A stretch of DNA of 64,000 nucleotides from Taibaiella sp. (GTDB lineage: Bacteria > Bacteroidota > Bacteroidia > Chitinophagales > Chitinophagaceae): contig JAHBTQ010000006.1 in assembly GCA_019638495.1 (NCBI GenBank), positions 1-64,000 on the forward strand, given 5' to 3'. Below, one piece after another: positions 1-10,325 of this stretch. The notes under the pieces are model-generated. The model was not told the origin of the DNA and searched no databases. It saw only the letters and a list, made by a program, of their open reading frames with translations. Made by a program: the position numbers and the translations under genes. Each line of letters begins with the position of its first letter. Within the stretch, counting starts at the first letter, position 1.

Positions 1-201
1 CTCTCCAGTAGTGGAGTTAACCGTGGCACGGGTAGCGTCTCCGCTGGCCCATGTGCCACCGGCTGGTGTGCCGGTTAATATGGTTCGTGATGCGCCTCGG
101 CACACTACCAGGTGGCCGGAAATCTGGGCAAGAACAGCGTCCGCTGTAAATAGGCAGGCTACTAGCAACAAAAATGCCAGCATCTTCGGGTAAGTTAGCA
201 T
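1..201 (-). CDS. N-terminus of a giant BIG2/T9SS-type secreted protein (partial, runs off left edge)
   Basis: Only the first 67 codons are in the window, read leftward from ATG at 201. The product opens with a hydrophobic Sec signal peptide ending around Val-Leu-Ala-Gln, followed by the first Ig-like unit (ISGHLVVCRGAS, then GGTWASGDATRATV). This matches the N-termini of the two genes to its right almost residue for residue. At DNA level the first 60 bases are nearly identical to 14752-14811, so its closest relative is the 10326-14960 gene and not its immediate neighbour. ATG at 201 fits the paralogues (M-x-x-x-P-K-L-L); an in-frame ATG at 183 is a less likely start. By analogy it should encode a T9SS-exported surface protein, but the middle and C-terminus are outside the window. 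Upstream lies a LytTR-like direct repeat (280-308). Confidence 0.85.
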   Translation of the reverse strand, partial: MLTYPKMLAFLLLVACLFTADAVLAQISGHLVVCRGASRTILTGTPAGGTWASGDATRATVNSTTGE

Positions 202-279
202 AAGCTTGACTTTAACTGTTAACAAAACGTGATTAACAACAAAACTGCAAAAAAACCAACTGGCCGCCCAATCTAGTTT

Positions 280-308
280 ACGAACGGTCGTTTTTCTTTA
301 CGAACGGT
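280..308 (-). promoter_or_regulatory. LytTR-like operator pair upstream of the partial paralogue
   Basis: On the minus strand the 9-mer ACCGTTCGT occurs twice, at 300-308 and 280-288, exactly 20 bp apart. Both copies fit the published LytTR-domain half-site consensus [TA][AC][CA]GTTN[AG][TG]. The nearer copy lies 79 bp upstream of the ATG at 201. The same arrangement stands before the next two paralogues. Binding by a LytTR regulator is inference from the motif. Confidence 0.6.
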
Positions 309-322
309 AGGAAACAAAATAA

Positions 323-354
323 AAGGAGCGTGCGGTATCCCCTGCACGCTCCTT
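323..354 (-). terminator. Rho-independent terminator of the 3257-residue giant gene
   Basis: An 11-bp perfect stem (323-333 with 344-354; GGAGCGTGC core) with a 10-nt loop lies 21 bp beyond the stop codon. On the minus strand it is followed by a T-rich tail (TTTTATTTTG). It separates this gene from the partial paralogue downstream, so the two are probably transcribed separately. Confidence 0.85.
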
Positions 355-374
355 CTAACCCATCAAAATCATGG

Positions 375-3300
375 TCACTCATATATCAATTTAGCAACCT
401 TCGAAGTTTTATCAACGCACTCAAAACGGAGCACATAAACACCATGTGCCAAAGAATTCGGGATTTCAATAGCAGTAGTACCTTCGGCAACCTCATACCT
501 CGCCAATACCCTGCCATCAACGGTAGTAAGAACAGCCTCTCCTGCAATGGCGGTCAAAATGTTCACTCCCCCCGACGAAGGATTCGGATATACCGTAAAC
601 GCTCCCGCACTACCATCTGAACCTAACGCCGGACGCGGCGCGGTGACACTCACCGAACGCGTGGCATAGGCCAGCCCGCAAACACCGGTCTGAACATAGG
701 TAATTGTTACTGTGCCAGCGGCAACTCCTGTTACAACTCCCGAAGAAGACCCAACTGTTGCGAATGCGTCCGAAGACGAACTCCATGTTCCGCCTGACGT
801 AGAAGATGAAAGCGTAATTGTGCTCCCAACAGCAACACTTGAAGCACCCGATAACGTGCCGGCGGATGGCAATGCATTAACCGTTACCACAACTGTTGCC
901 GGGCAATCATAATACATATAACTTATTGTCGCGGTACCGGCTGACACGCCCGTAACAGTACCATTCGTGTCTACTGTTGCAACTGATGTATTGCTGCTGC
1001 TCCAGGAGCCAACCGACCAGACACCCGGCGCGATCAGGTAAGACAGCCGCTCAGGCTTCAGATAAGAATGGGAGCCTACACAAACCGACAAATTACCACG
1101 AATGATATTGGCACCTCGCTTTTTGAACTGCACCTGAGATTCCAGAAATGTCATATCAACAGTTCCGGCATCTGCAAAACTATATCTGTGAGCCAGGTAC
1201 GGCACACCACTGGAATCCACCGCAATAGCCGCTATGTATGCGAGCTGATCCATCGTAATTGCTCCGGCCTCTACTCCATAACGAACATTACCAGTAACTA
1301 CCCAATCATATCCATTAAATGTCGTTACTTCCGTATTATTATAACCCATGCCACCTCCGGGGAATCTATAGGCTGCGACGTATGGTACACCAGCCGAACT
1401 GAGCGCAAAAGAGAAATCGGAAATTCCGGTGTTGCTCGCAAAACGCCAATCAGGGTAAGTCGTAAGCGACACCCAATCGGCGCCATCGAATTTTCGCACA
1501 AATACAGGAAAATATAATCCGCCATAAAAAGCAACGTAAGGTGTGTCATTCCCATCCAGCTTCAGGCTGGTCCTGGTCATAGGCACACCATCATAGGGCA
1601 TTCCGATAGGAATGGGATACCCGAAGCCCGGTGCTCCTACAATTGTCCAGGCTGATCCGTCGTATTTCATTACCGTTACCATGCCGCCATTAAGCGAATC
1701 AGCAAAACTTACAAATGGAGTACCGCTGCCAGTCACTGCCAGGGAAACCGCCTGTGCAGCACCTGCGCTGAATCCTGCAGAACCTACGGCGTTCCAGGCA
1801 CTACCATTGTATTTCAACACTGTCACCTTATTACCGTTGGCTGCATCGCGATAGGAAACGTATGGTGCTCCGGCATTATCAACTGCGACCTCTACATACG
1901 ATGCCGCACCGGCCGATATCCCTGTACCTCCGAGAGCTGACCAGCTGCTTCCATTGTACCTCATTACTGTTACTTTGTTTGCCGCAGAGGCATCTTTATA
2001 AGCCACATAACAAGTACCGGCCTTCACCGCCAATGACAAATATTGCGGAGCTGTTGACGAAAAATTGGGTACGCCTACCATTTTCCAGCTGCCATTCACG
2101 AGCTTTCTCACACAAGCCTTGTTATAGTAGCTCTCGTAGACAACGTATGCCGTATCTCCATCCATAGCCATCTGCTTCTGGGAAGTTCCATCCGCGTCTT
2201 CCAATCCGGCACCTCCATTCACATTTACCCAGGTACTTCCATTATACTTATAGAAGTAGCCCTGGTAGCCTTCCCACGTCGAAACAAAAGCTGTACCGTT
2301 GTTATCAATAGCAAAGCCTACTGGTCCTACCTCAGCATTGGAAAAACCCGCCCCACCCAGGGCAGTCCATGCACCACTCTCGTATCGACTTACCGTTGCC
2401 TTATCCGAATTTGCATGATCCCTATATGCAACATTTGGTCTGCCTGCAGGGTCTATCGATAGCGTAACATACTGTGCAATGTCACTGGTGATAGCTCCTG
2501 AGCCAAGTGAAACCCAACCACTAGCGCTTAACTTCTTAACATACAATGGCCCAGCCCCAGTGTAACTCGCGGTAAATGCCACATATGGAACACCGCTCGC
2601 GTCAATTTTCACATTTACTTCGTTCAATCCGGTATAATATGGATCTTCATAAACAGGCGTACCGACCGTTACCCATGACCCACCATCATATTTCATCAGA
2701 ATGACCCTTGCTGTGTCGCCCCCCTGGGCAAAGGCAAGGAAAATAGTACCATCAGCAGCCGTAGTAATGGACGGCCGCGATATTGCACCGGATGTAAAGC
2801 CCGCAGTGCCGATAGTGTCCCAACCGGAACCGTTCATACGTACCACGGTTGCCTTACCGCTGTTATAAGCGTCAGAATATCCGATATACAAACGACTATC
2901 GCTTCCCATGGTCATCGAGCTGGCAGACAGCCCGGCGTAGCTTCCCAGAGTACTCCATGAATCTCCTTGCCACCTATGGAAAGCTACAGAACCACTATAG
3001 CTCGTCGCAAGGATCGGTGTACACGCACTATCAGATCCGATGAAAGAAATAGCATCGGACGTAAATCCATAAATCGAATAGATATCGACAGGTTGTAAAC
3101 TAACCAGTTTTACCCCATCAAATCGCTTCACTGACGTTGTACTTGAATATGGTACTCCACCGACGTATGTAACGAGCGGCGTTCCGTTCCTATCTATACT
3201 TACCGATGTCCCACCACCACCATAACCATCGGTCGTAGAGAACTCAGCGCCACCTTCGGTATTCCACACATCATTGCAAACATGAGGCATTACCGTTACA

Positions 3301-6300
3301 GGTTTCGTATACACATGAGAACCACAACTGTTTGCCACGCTGTAAGAAACGATAGCAGTTCCGGGCGTAAGGCCATAAATCTGAGCCTGGAACTCATTCA
3401 CAGTCGCCATAGAGTCGATTGTGGTATCGCTGACAGACCACACACCATGCAACCCGGACACGTAATCTACAGAGTCATGTATGATTGAATAGAAATAAAA
3501 ATTCTCAACGATGGAGTTATTCCCGAATAAGAAATAATCGGGATCCGGATTCAGATCTACCGAAACTATGCGCTCGGAATAGCACCCACCCGGCATCGTA
3601 TACCGTATGGAAGACGTGCCATAATGCACCGCGGTCACTAATCCAGATGTGCCCACTGTTGCAACTGCGGTATTTGAGCTAGTCCACGAACCACCAGAAG
3701 TAGCAATGGAAAATGTCATTGTGCTACCGGTGCAGATGCTGTCTGCCCCTCCCGTGATTGCAGCGGGCACGGCATCAATAGTTACAGTCCGCGTACCTAT
3801 GCACCCAATGGGCGTAGTATAAGTGATTATGGACGTGCCGGTTGCAGCTGCCGTTGTTACTCCGGAAGACGATCCAATAGAAACCACCGAAGGACTGCTA
3901 CTCACCCAGGTTCCTCCTGCAGGTGTGCACGATAGCGTTGTGGTAGCACCCAGGCATGCCGCAGTCCCGGTAATAGAACCGGCCACGGAAACAGTCTGAA
4001 CTCTAGTTGCAAAACAAGTAGAAGAAACGATATACGATATTCGACTTGTACCCGATGACACACCGGTTACTATGCCGGTTGTGGAGCCTATGGTGCACCT
4101 GGACGTAGTAGAAGAAACCCATGTTCCGCCGCTCGTGGCGTTTGTAAGCGTAACCGTGCTACCCGTGCACAACTGCGAAGGACCACTAATGGCGTCAACA
4201 GCTGCATTTACAGTCACCACCAACACGCCTGTACATCCACTCCGTGTATATGTCATAGTCGATGTTCCAGCAGAAACACCTGTAACAACACCGGTACTTG
4301 TCGTCACTGAAGCGACCGACGTGTTCCCAGATGCCCATGTTCCGCCGCTGAGTGTGGAAGTGAGTGTAGTAGTATTGCCGGCACAAACCGTAAGATTGCC
4401 GGTTAAAGTGCCGGGGTTCACAGTAAGAGTCCGTGTAGCGTAACAACCGGTAGAAGAGATTATATACGATATGGTAGCCGTACCACCGGAAATTGCCGTA
4501 ATGACGCCTGTGGACGCGTCAACGGTGCCTATTGCAGCACTACTACTGCTCCAACTACCTCCACCGGCCGCATTAGAAAATGTTGTTGTACCTCCGGGAC
4601 AAACAGTATTTGTACCTGTCACAGAAGCGATCGCAGAATTCACAGTGATAGTCGCAGTTGTTTCACAGCCGGCTACCAAACGATAGGTAATGTTTGCCGT
4701 ACCCGCAGCAACACCTGTTACTATACCTGTCGCAGATCCAATAGTCGCTTTTGATGTAGCACTACTCGACCATGTACCGCCGGGAACCGAAGAAGTTAAT
4801 GTATTGACATTACCCGCACAAATAACAAGAGGACCGGAAATGGTTCCGGCAGATGCATTGACAGAAACCGTACGCGTAGTATAGCAACCTGTTGATGAAA
4901 CGGTGTAAGTAATATCCGAAGTACCTACTGAAAGTCCGGAGAATACACCACCCGTAGATATCGTACCCACAGCTGTATTGCTACTTACCCACGTGCCACC
5001 GCCGGTGGAACTTGCCAAAGTCGTTGTTGTGCCGGTGCATAATGCAGCAGTACCCGTAACCCCATTCGGTGCTGCATTAACGGTAAGCACAGCTATGGAA
5101 GTGCAACCGGCAGATATAGTATAAGAAATAGTAACCGTACCCGCGCTGATGGCCGAAACAGCGCCCGTTGTAGCATCTATGGTAGCGCGGGCAGGGTTAG
5201 AACTGGACCACGTACCACCCGACACAGTGGAAGTAAGCGTTGAGGTACCCGACGGACATAATGCCAGGGTGCCACTTATACCGCCCGAAGTTGCACCTAC
5301 GGTCACTACCACGGTAGTGAAACAGCCGGTAGAGAGTACATAAGAAATAGTTGAGGTGCCGACAGCGACACCCGTCACTACACCACTGCCATCTACAGTG
5401 GCGACAGAAGTATTAGTGCTGCTCCAGCTACCGCCGGCCACTGATGATAATGTTGTGGTGATACCTACACAGGTAGTTAAACCGCCGGAAATCGACGGGT
5501 TGGCATACACAGTAACAATTCTTATTGTGGCGCAGCCGGCTACAGTATACGAAATAGCCGCAGTGCCCGCTGCAGCGCCAGTAACTGTACCTGTTGATGT
5601 ACCAACGCTGGCCACGCTCGTATTACTGCTACTCCACGCTCCCCCCGACGTGGCGCTACTAAGCGTTGTGCTGTAGCCGGTGCAAACGGCGGCTGTCCCA
5701 GCGATCGCCGCCGGAGATGTCGTTACGGTAACTACGGCTGTTGCATAGCATGAGGTAGCAAGTACATAACTTATTGTGGCCGTGCCTATGGTGAGGCCAG
5801 TCACCACGCCGGAAGATACGGCAGCAATGGCAATATTACTACTGCTCCACGTACCACCTGAAGGAAACGAAACAAGCGTTGTAGGTGTACCATCACATAA
5901 CGACAAAGTTCCGCTGATCGAGGATGGCGTAGAAAGTACCGTAACAACCAGCGTCGTTGCACAGCCACTCACTGCATAATAAATGGTAACAGTACCGGCT
6001 GCCACGCCGGCTACTATACCCGTGGACCCTACGGTGGCAATAGAAGTCGCAGAGCTGCTCCATGAGCCACCTGAGGTAGCACTGGATAGAGCGGATGAAC
6101 CACCAACACAAATTGAAGCTGTTCCTGAAATGGCAGCCGGAGTCGCCAAAACGGTGACTACCCTGGTAGAAAGACAAGAAGTACCTATCGAATAAGTAAT
6201 AGTTGAAGTACCACCGGAAACACCGGTTACCACACCGGAACCTGACACTGTAGCTATCGAGGAAGCACTACTGGTCCACGAACCGCCACCGGGTGACGAA

Positions 6301-9300
6301 GAGAATGTTGTTGTAGCGCCGGCACATACGGTAGCTGCACCTGAAATAGCCGACGGGGCAGATACTACTGTAACCACTGTAGTTGTAAGACATCCCGCAA
6401 CTACATAACTGATAACAGAGGTACCCGCAGACACTGCCGTTACAATACCCGTGGACCCTACTGTAGCAATAGAAGTCGCTGAGCTGCTCCATGAGCCACC
6501 ACCGGTAGCACTGGAAAGAGCAGATGAACCACCAACACAAATTGAAGCAGTTCCCGAAATGGAAGCTGGTGTAGCCAAAACGGTTACCACCCTCGTAGAA
6601 ACACAGGAAGTGCCTATCGAATAAGTAATGGTTGAAGTTCCCCCGGAAACACCGGTTACCACACCCGAACCTGACACTGTAGCTACCGAGGATGCACTAC
6701 TGGTCCAAGACCCGCCACCGGGTGACGAAGAGAATGTTGTTGTAGCGCCGGCACATACGGTAGCTGTACCTGAAATAGCCGACGGAGCGGATACTACAGT
6801 TACAACTGTGGTGGTAAGACATCCCCCAACAACATAGCTGATAACAGAGGTGCCAGCAGACACTGCTGATACAAGACCGGATGTGCCGATAGTAGCCACC
6901 GATGTTGTGCTGCTGCTCCATGTACCGCCCCCTACAGACGCCCCAAGGCCAGAACTCGTACCTGTACATAATGTAAGCGTACCCCCTATCGTTGCAGTGG
7001 ATGCATTGACTGTAACAACTCTTGTTGCAAGACAACCTGCAGCAGAAACGTAGCTTACCACTGACGTGCCTGCAGCAACACCGGACACCACACCTGTGCC
7101 TGACCCGATGGTAGCAACCGATGTGTTGCTGCTCAGCCAGCTCCCGCCTGTAGATGTGGTAGACAATGTAGTTGTGGAACCTACGCAAACTACTGCCGTG
7201 CCGGTAATTGCTGCAGGTAGTGCATTCACGGTAACAACTACAGTTTTGAAACAACCTGTTGTCGTATTCAGTACAGAAATAGTTGCGGTACCGGCACTTA
7301 CGCCGGCTACAACACCGGATGAAGAGCCAACTGCCGCTATGGTAGTGTTGCTGCTCGTCCAGTAGCTGCCACCGGTTGAGCTTAATACTGTATTCACCCC
7401 GACACAGGTAGAAGCTGATCCTGAAATTGCCGCAGGCGTTACCAGCACCGTAACAATTGTAGTACTTACACAGCCGGTACCCAAACTATAAGAAATCGAA
7501 GCGGTGCCTGGCGCTACGGCAGTTACAAAACCGGTTGTACCCACATTAGCGACTGCCGCGTCAGACGTACTCCAGGTGCCACCTCCGGGCGACACAGTCA
7601 ATGTTGTTCCAGCGCCAATGCACAAGCCGCTCGCTCCCGAAATTGCTCCGGGTCCGGTAGTAACTGTTGCAACAACTGTTGTGAAACAAGATGAAGCGGT
7701 GGTATAGGTAATGGTAGCAGTGCCGGGAGCTACTGCTGATAGCCCACCAGTAGCCGAACCAACAGTTGCTACCGAAGTATTACTACTACTCCAGGTGCCG
7801 CCAGATGTGCTATTTGTAAGCGTTGAGGATAGACCTACACAAAGAGCCAATGTACCTCCGATTGAGGATGGCCCTGCTGTAACTGTTACAACTGTTGAGA
7901 CTTCACATCCACCGCCCAGTGAATACGTTATGGAGGTTGTTCCAGAGGTTATGCCACTTACTATGCCGCTTAGAGAGCCCACTGTTGCTACAGATGGGCT
8001 AGCGCTGCTCCATATGCCGCCAGTTGCACTATTTGTAAGCGAAATTGAAGATCCTGTGCAAACGGCAGATGGGCCACTGATAGTTCCTGGTGCAGAGGAG
8101 ACCGTAACAACTACCGTAGAAAAACACCCCGGCCCGGTGATGTAGGTTATAACTGACGTTCCAGTAGACACAGCAGTAACTACGCCGCTGGCCGATCCCA
8201 CAGTGGCAACCGCAGTAGTGCCGCTACTCCACGTGCCACCACTAATGCTATTGCTGAGCGTGACTGACCCACCCATGCATACACCGGTAGGCCCCGATAT
8301 CGCAGAAGGAGTTTCGCTGACAGTTACCACTGTTGTGCTCAAACAGCCGCCAGCCATACTATAGCTTATGCTGGCAGTACCCACACCTACCGGCATAACT
8401 ACACCACTTGAAGACCCTATCGTTGCCACCGATGTATTACTGCTGCTCCACGTGCCTCCACCCGGCGACGATGTTAGCGTACTGGATGAACCAAGACACA
8501 AAGTTGTGCTACCACTGATACCTCCTCCTGTAGAACTAACTGTAACTACCGCTGTAGCCGAACAGCCCCAGCTCGCTATTGTGTAGCTTATTGTTGCAGT
8601 GCCACCAGATACTCCTGTCACCAGACCAGAACCACTTACCATTGCTACAGAAGTAGTTCCGCTGCTCCATGTGCCGCCGCCACTTGCGCTACTCAAAGCC
8701 GTTGTAGTACCCGGACAGACTGCCAGATCACCCGATATAGCTGCTGGAGTAGGCTTAACGATCATCATCTGTGCCTTTACACAACCCGGGCTGGATGTGT
8801 AGGTGATGTTCACACTACCGGCTGTCACGCCCGTCATATCGCCCGTTGTGAGATCTACTGTTGCATTGCTGTTACTCGCTGTCCATGTTCCGGCACCCAT
8901 AGCATGGGTAAGCGTTACTGATGTACCCTCACATACATACGGACCTCCCGTTATCGAGGCCATGGCCGCATTTACTGTTATGGTCTTCACTGCGGCGCAG
9001 GCCCCTCCTACGCGGTAGCTAATGTTTACTGTTCCTGCTCCTACACCGGTTACTGTGCCTCCATAGGTCGTCACTGTGGCTCTTGCCGTGCCGCTGCTGC
9101 TCCAGGTGCCTCCACCTGTAGCATTCGTGAGGGCAATTGTCTGCCCCACACATACTTCATCGGGACCAGAACTCGCCGATGGACCTGCATTTACCGTTAC
9201 CACCGCCGTGCGGAAACAACTGCTTCCCACTACATAGCTGATCGTTGACGTTCCAACACTCATACCGGTAACGACACCGGTAGACGAACCGATAGTTGCC

Positions 9301-10148
9301 ACCGAAGGATCTGAACTACTCCAGCTACCTCCTACAGTAGCACACGTCAAGTTTGATGTATTACCTACGCATATCGTTGTTGAACCTCCGAATGCGGCAA
9401 CGCCGGCTGATACGGTAAGAAATGGCTGAATGAGGCACGAGCCTATTGTATACCTGATGTAGGTACCGCCACCTATAAATGAGCTCAAGACACCGGTAGT
9501 GCTATTAATAGTACCTACACTCAGGTTGCTGCTCATCCACGTGCCACCTGCCGGTGTGCCTGTCGCCGTCTGTATCACGCCGGCACATACAGGATTTGTG
9601 AGGCTTACCGTAGGTGTTGGGTTCACAGTCATACCACGTGTCACATAGCAATTTCCATAGCCGTGACGATAAGAGATGGTAACCGTACCGGCATTAGTTG
9701 CTGACGGCACTACTGATCCTCCCGTGTTGATGCTGGCTATCGTTGGGTCGCTGCTAGTCCAGTTATTACCAATTAGCGGACTCACGGTGCAGGTTGCCGG
9801 CACGCCGCCTGTACAGCGGATGTCATTACCCATCGAAAATCCTATGTTGCCCATCACATAGCCATTTACTGTAACAACAGCCGTGTAAACGGTAGAAGAC
9901 GGATCGGTATAAGTGATGGTCGCAGTACCCGCCGCAACCCCTGCTACCTCTCCGGTCGTAGTGTTAATTGTAGCGCGGGTAGCGTCGCCGCTGGCCCATG
10001 TGCCGCCGGCGGGTGTGCCTGTTAAAGTGGTTCGGGACGCACCGCGGCACACAACAAGGTGGCCGGATATCTGCGCGTGCGCAACCGTAGCAGCAAAAAA
10101 GCTCAATACGAGCAGAAAATTCGCAAGTAATTTTGGGAAATTTATCAT
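375..10148 (-). CDS. Giant secreted BIG2-repeat protein with propeller-like region and T9SS type A sorting domain (3257 aa)
   Basis: Predicted secreted or cell-surface protein. Residues 1-25 form a signal peptide ending AHAQ. About 30 Ig-like units of 70-75 residues follow to about residue 2220. Each has a Cys near its start (VCxG), then GGTWSSSNTSVATV, GVVTGVxxGT and ITY, the pattern of bacterial Ig-like group 2 (BIG2) domains. Residues about 2290-3015 hold repeats of about 68 residues (KYNGSSW, GxPYVSYRD), probably propeller blades. Two more BIG2 units and a C-terminal T9SS type A signal (YPNPSSGGVNI to KLIYE) finish the protein. The first 545 or so residues are nearly identical to the 10326-14960 product. 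Units 16-17 and 18-19 are a recent 143-residue duplication. The ligand is unknown; adhesin or surface-coat roles are inference. The gene appears monocistronic, with its own operator-like repeats and terminator. Confidence 0.9.
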   Translation of the reverse strand: MINFPKLLANFLLVLSFFAATVAHAQISGHLVVCRGASRTTLTGTPAGGTWASGDATRATINTTTGEVAGVAAGTATITYTDPSSTVYTAVVTVNGYVMGNIGFSMGNDIRCTGGVPATCTVSPLIGNNWTSSDPTIASINTGGSVVPSATNAGTVTISYRHGYGNCYVTRGMTVNPTPTVSLTNPVCAGVIQTATGTPAGGTWMSSNLSVGTINSTTGVLSSFIGGGTYIRYTIGSCLIQPFLTVSAGVAAFGGSTTICVGNTSNLTCATVGGSWSSSDPSVATIGSSTGVVTGMSVGTSTISYVVGSSCFRTAVVTVNAGPSASSGPDEVCVGQTIALTNATGGGTWSSSGTARATVTTYGGTVTGVGAGTVNISYRVGGACAAVKTITVNAAMASITGGPYVCEGTSVTLTHAMGAGTWTASNSNATVDLTTGDMTGVTAGSVNITYTSSPGCVKAQMMIVKPTPAAISGDLAVCPGTTTALSSASGGGTWSSGTTSVAMVSGSGLVTGVSGGTATISYTIASWGCSATAVVTVSSTGGGISGSTTLCLGSSSTLTSSPGGGTWSSSNTSVATIGSSSGVVMPVGVGTASISYSMAGGCLSTTVVTVSETPSAISGPTGVCMGGSVTLSNSISGGTWSSGTTAVATVGSASGVVTAVSTGTSVITYITGPGCFSTVVVTVSSAPGTISGPSAVCTGSSISLTNSATGGIWSSASPSVATVGSLSGIVSGITSGTTSITYSLGGGCEVSTVVTVTAGPSSIGGTLALCVGLSSTLTNSTSGGTWSSSNTSVATVGSATGGLSAVAPGTATITYTTASSCFTTVVATVTTGPGAISGASGLCIGAGTTLTVSPGGGTWSTSDAAVANVGTTGFVTAVAPGTASISYSLGTGCVSTTIVTVLVTPAAISGSASTCVGVNTVLSSTGGSYWTSSNTTIAAVGSSSGVVAGVSAGTATISVLNTTTGCFKTVVVTVNALPAAITGTAVVCVGSTTTLSTTSTGGSWLSSNTSVATIGSGTGVVSGVAAGTSVVSYVSAAGCLATRVVTVNASTATIGGTLTLCTGTSSGLGASVGGGTWSSSTTSVATIGTSGLVSAVSAGTSVISYVVGGCLTTTVVTVVSAPSAISGTATVCAGATTTFSSSPGGGSWTSSASSVATVSGSGVVTGVSGGTSTITYSIGTSCVSTRVVTVLATPASISGTASICVGGSSALSSATGGGSWSSSATSIATVGSTGIVTAVSAGTSVISYVVAGCLTTTVVTVVSAPSAISGAATVCAGATTTFSSSPGGGSWTSSASSIATVSGSGVVTGVSGGTSTITYSIGTSCLSTRVVTVLATPAAISGTASICVGGSSALSSATSGGSWSSSATSIATVGSTGIVAGVAAGTVTIYYAVSGCATTLVVTVLSTPSSISGTLSLCDGTPTTLVSFPSGGTWSSSNIAIAAVSSGVVTGLTIGTATISYVLATSCYATAVVTVTTSPAAIAGTAAVCTGYSTTLSSATSGGAWSSSNTSVASVGTSTGTVTGAAAGTAAISYTVAGCATIRIVTVYANPSISGGLTTCVGITTTLSSVAGGSWSSTNTSVATVDGSGVVTGVAVGTSTISYVLSTGCFTTVVVTVGATSGGISGTLALCPSGTSTLTSTVSGGTWSSSNPARATIDATTGAVSAISAGTVTISYTISAGCTSIAVLTVNAAPNGVTGTAALCTGTTTTLASSTGGGTWVSSNTAVGTISTGGVFSGLSVGTSDITYTVSSTGCYTTRTVSVNASAGTISGPLVICAGNVNTLTSSVPGGTWSSSATSKATIGSATGIVTGVAAGTANITYRLVAGCETTATITVNSAIASVTGTNTVCPGGTTTFSNAAGGGSWSSSSAAIGTVDASTGVITAISGGTATISYIISSTGCYATRTLTVNPGTLTGNLTVCAGNTTTLTSTLSGGTWASGNTSVASVTTSTGVVTGVSAGTSTMTYTRSGCTGVLVVTVNAAVDAISGPSQLCTGSTVTLTNATSGGTWVSSTTSRCTIGSTTGIVTGVSSGTSRISYIVSSTCFATRVQTVSVAGSITGTAACLGATTTLSCTPAGGTWVSSSPSVVSIGSSSGVTTAAATGTSIITYTTPIGCIGTRTVTIDAVPAAITGGADSICTGSTMTFSIATSGGSWTSSNTAVATVGTSGLVTAVHYGTSSIRYTMPGGCYSERIVSVDLNPDPDYFLFGNNSIVENFYFYSIIHDSVDYVSGLHGVWSVSDTTIDSMATVNEFQAQIYGLTPGTAIVSYSVANSCGSHVYTKPVTVMPHVCNDVWNTEGGAEFSTTDGYGGGGTSVSIDRNGTPLVTYVGGVPYSSTTSVKRFDGVKLVSLQPVDIYSIYGFTSDAISFIGSDSACTPILATSYSGSVAFHRWQGDSWSTLGSYAGLSASSMTMGSDSRLYIGYSDAYNSGKATVVRMNGSGWDTIGTAGFTSGAISRPSITTAADGTIFLAFAQGGDTARVILMKYDGGSWVTVGTPVYEDPYYTGLNEVNVKIDASGVPYVAFTASYTGAGPLYVKKLSASGWVSLGSGAITSDIAQYVTLSIDPAGRPNVAYRDHANSDKATVSRYESGAWTALGGAGFSNAEVGPVGFAIDNNGTAFVSTWEGYQGYFYKYNGSTWVNVNGGAGLEDADGTSQKQMAMDGDTAYVVYESYYNKACVRKLVNGSWKMVGVPNFSSTAPQYLSLAVKAGTCYVAYKDASAANKVTVMRYNGSSWSALGGTGISAGAASYVEVAVDNAGAPYVSYRDAANGNKVTVLKYNGSAWNAVGSAGFSAGAAQAVSLAVTGSGTPFVSFADSLNGGMVTVMKYDGSAWTIVGAPGFGYPIPIGMPYDGVPMTRTSLKLDGNDTPYVAFYGGLYFPVFVRKFDGADWVSLTTYPDWRFASNTGISDFSFALSSAGVPYVAAYRFPGGGMGYNNTEVTTFNGYDWVVTGNVRYGVEAGAITMDQLAYIAAIAVDSSGVPYLAHRYSFADAGTVDMTFLESQVQFKKRGANIIRGNLSVCVGSHSYLKPERLSYLIAPGVWSVGSWSSSNTSVATVDTNGTVTGVSAGTATISYMYYDCPATVVVTVNALPSAGTLSGASSVAVGSTITLSSSTSGGTWSSSSDAFATVGSSSGVVTGVAAGTVTITYVQTGVCGLAYATRSVSVTAPRPALGSDGSAGAFTVYPNPSSGGVNILTAIAGEAVLTTVDGRVLARYEVAEGTTAIEIPNSLAHGVYVLRFECVDKTSKVAKLIYE
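6019..6876 (-). repeat. Recent 429-bp tandem duplication inside the BIG2 array
   Basis: 6019-6447 and 6448-6876 are two copies of a two-domain block (143 codons) with only scattered substitutions. The shared landmark CCCGTGGACCCTAC is seen at 6019 and, with one mismatch, at 6448. The reading frame is kept. Neighbouring units are far more diverged, so this duplication is younger than the rest of the array. Confidence 0.85.
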
Positions 10149-10225
10149 AAGATCAGCTTTAGTGGAAAATTAATCTTAATTTAAAACAAAATAGCAAATA
10201 AAATATAGAAGACACAAATAATTTC

Positions 10226-10254
10226 ACTAGCGGTCGCTTCTGTATCCTATCGTT
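10226..10254 (-). promoter_or_regulatory. LytTR-like operator pair upstream of the 3257-aa gene
   Basis: On the minus strand a degenerate copy (AACGATAGG, 10246-10254, one mismatch to the LytTR half-site consensus) and ACCGCTAGT (10226-10234, one mismatch) lie 20 bp apart. The nearer copy is 78 bp from the ATG at 10148. Spacing and distance match the pairs before the other two paralogues, which is the main support for this weaker pair. Confidence 0.45.
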
Positions 10255-10325
10255 AACTCAAAGAATGGTCCCGGAGTTTCAAAAGCCGGAACTAATGCAT
10301 ATTTCCACCTCTGGAATACCGATTG

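Noticed and set aside
4072..4443. Many plus-strand open frames (60-150 codons) across 1-15000 and 49800-59000
   Set aside because: They lie opposite the giant repeat genes, repeat with the same period and read VPP/VTT-rich nonsense. They arise because the Ser/Thr/Gly/Val-rich repeats lack stop codons on the complement.
375..10148. Intimin/invasin-type autotransporter
   Set aside because: BIG2-like units are shared, but there is no LysM or inverse-autotransporter barrel; the C-terminal sorting signal points to T9SS.
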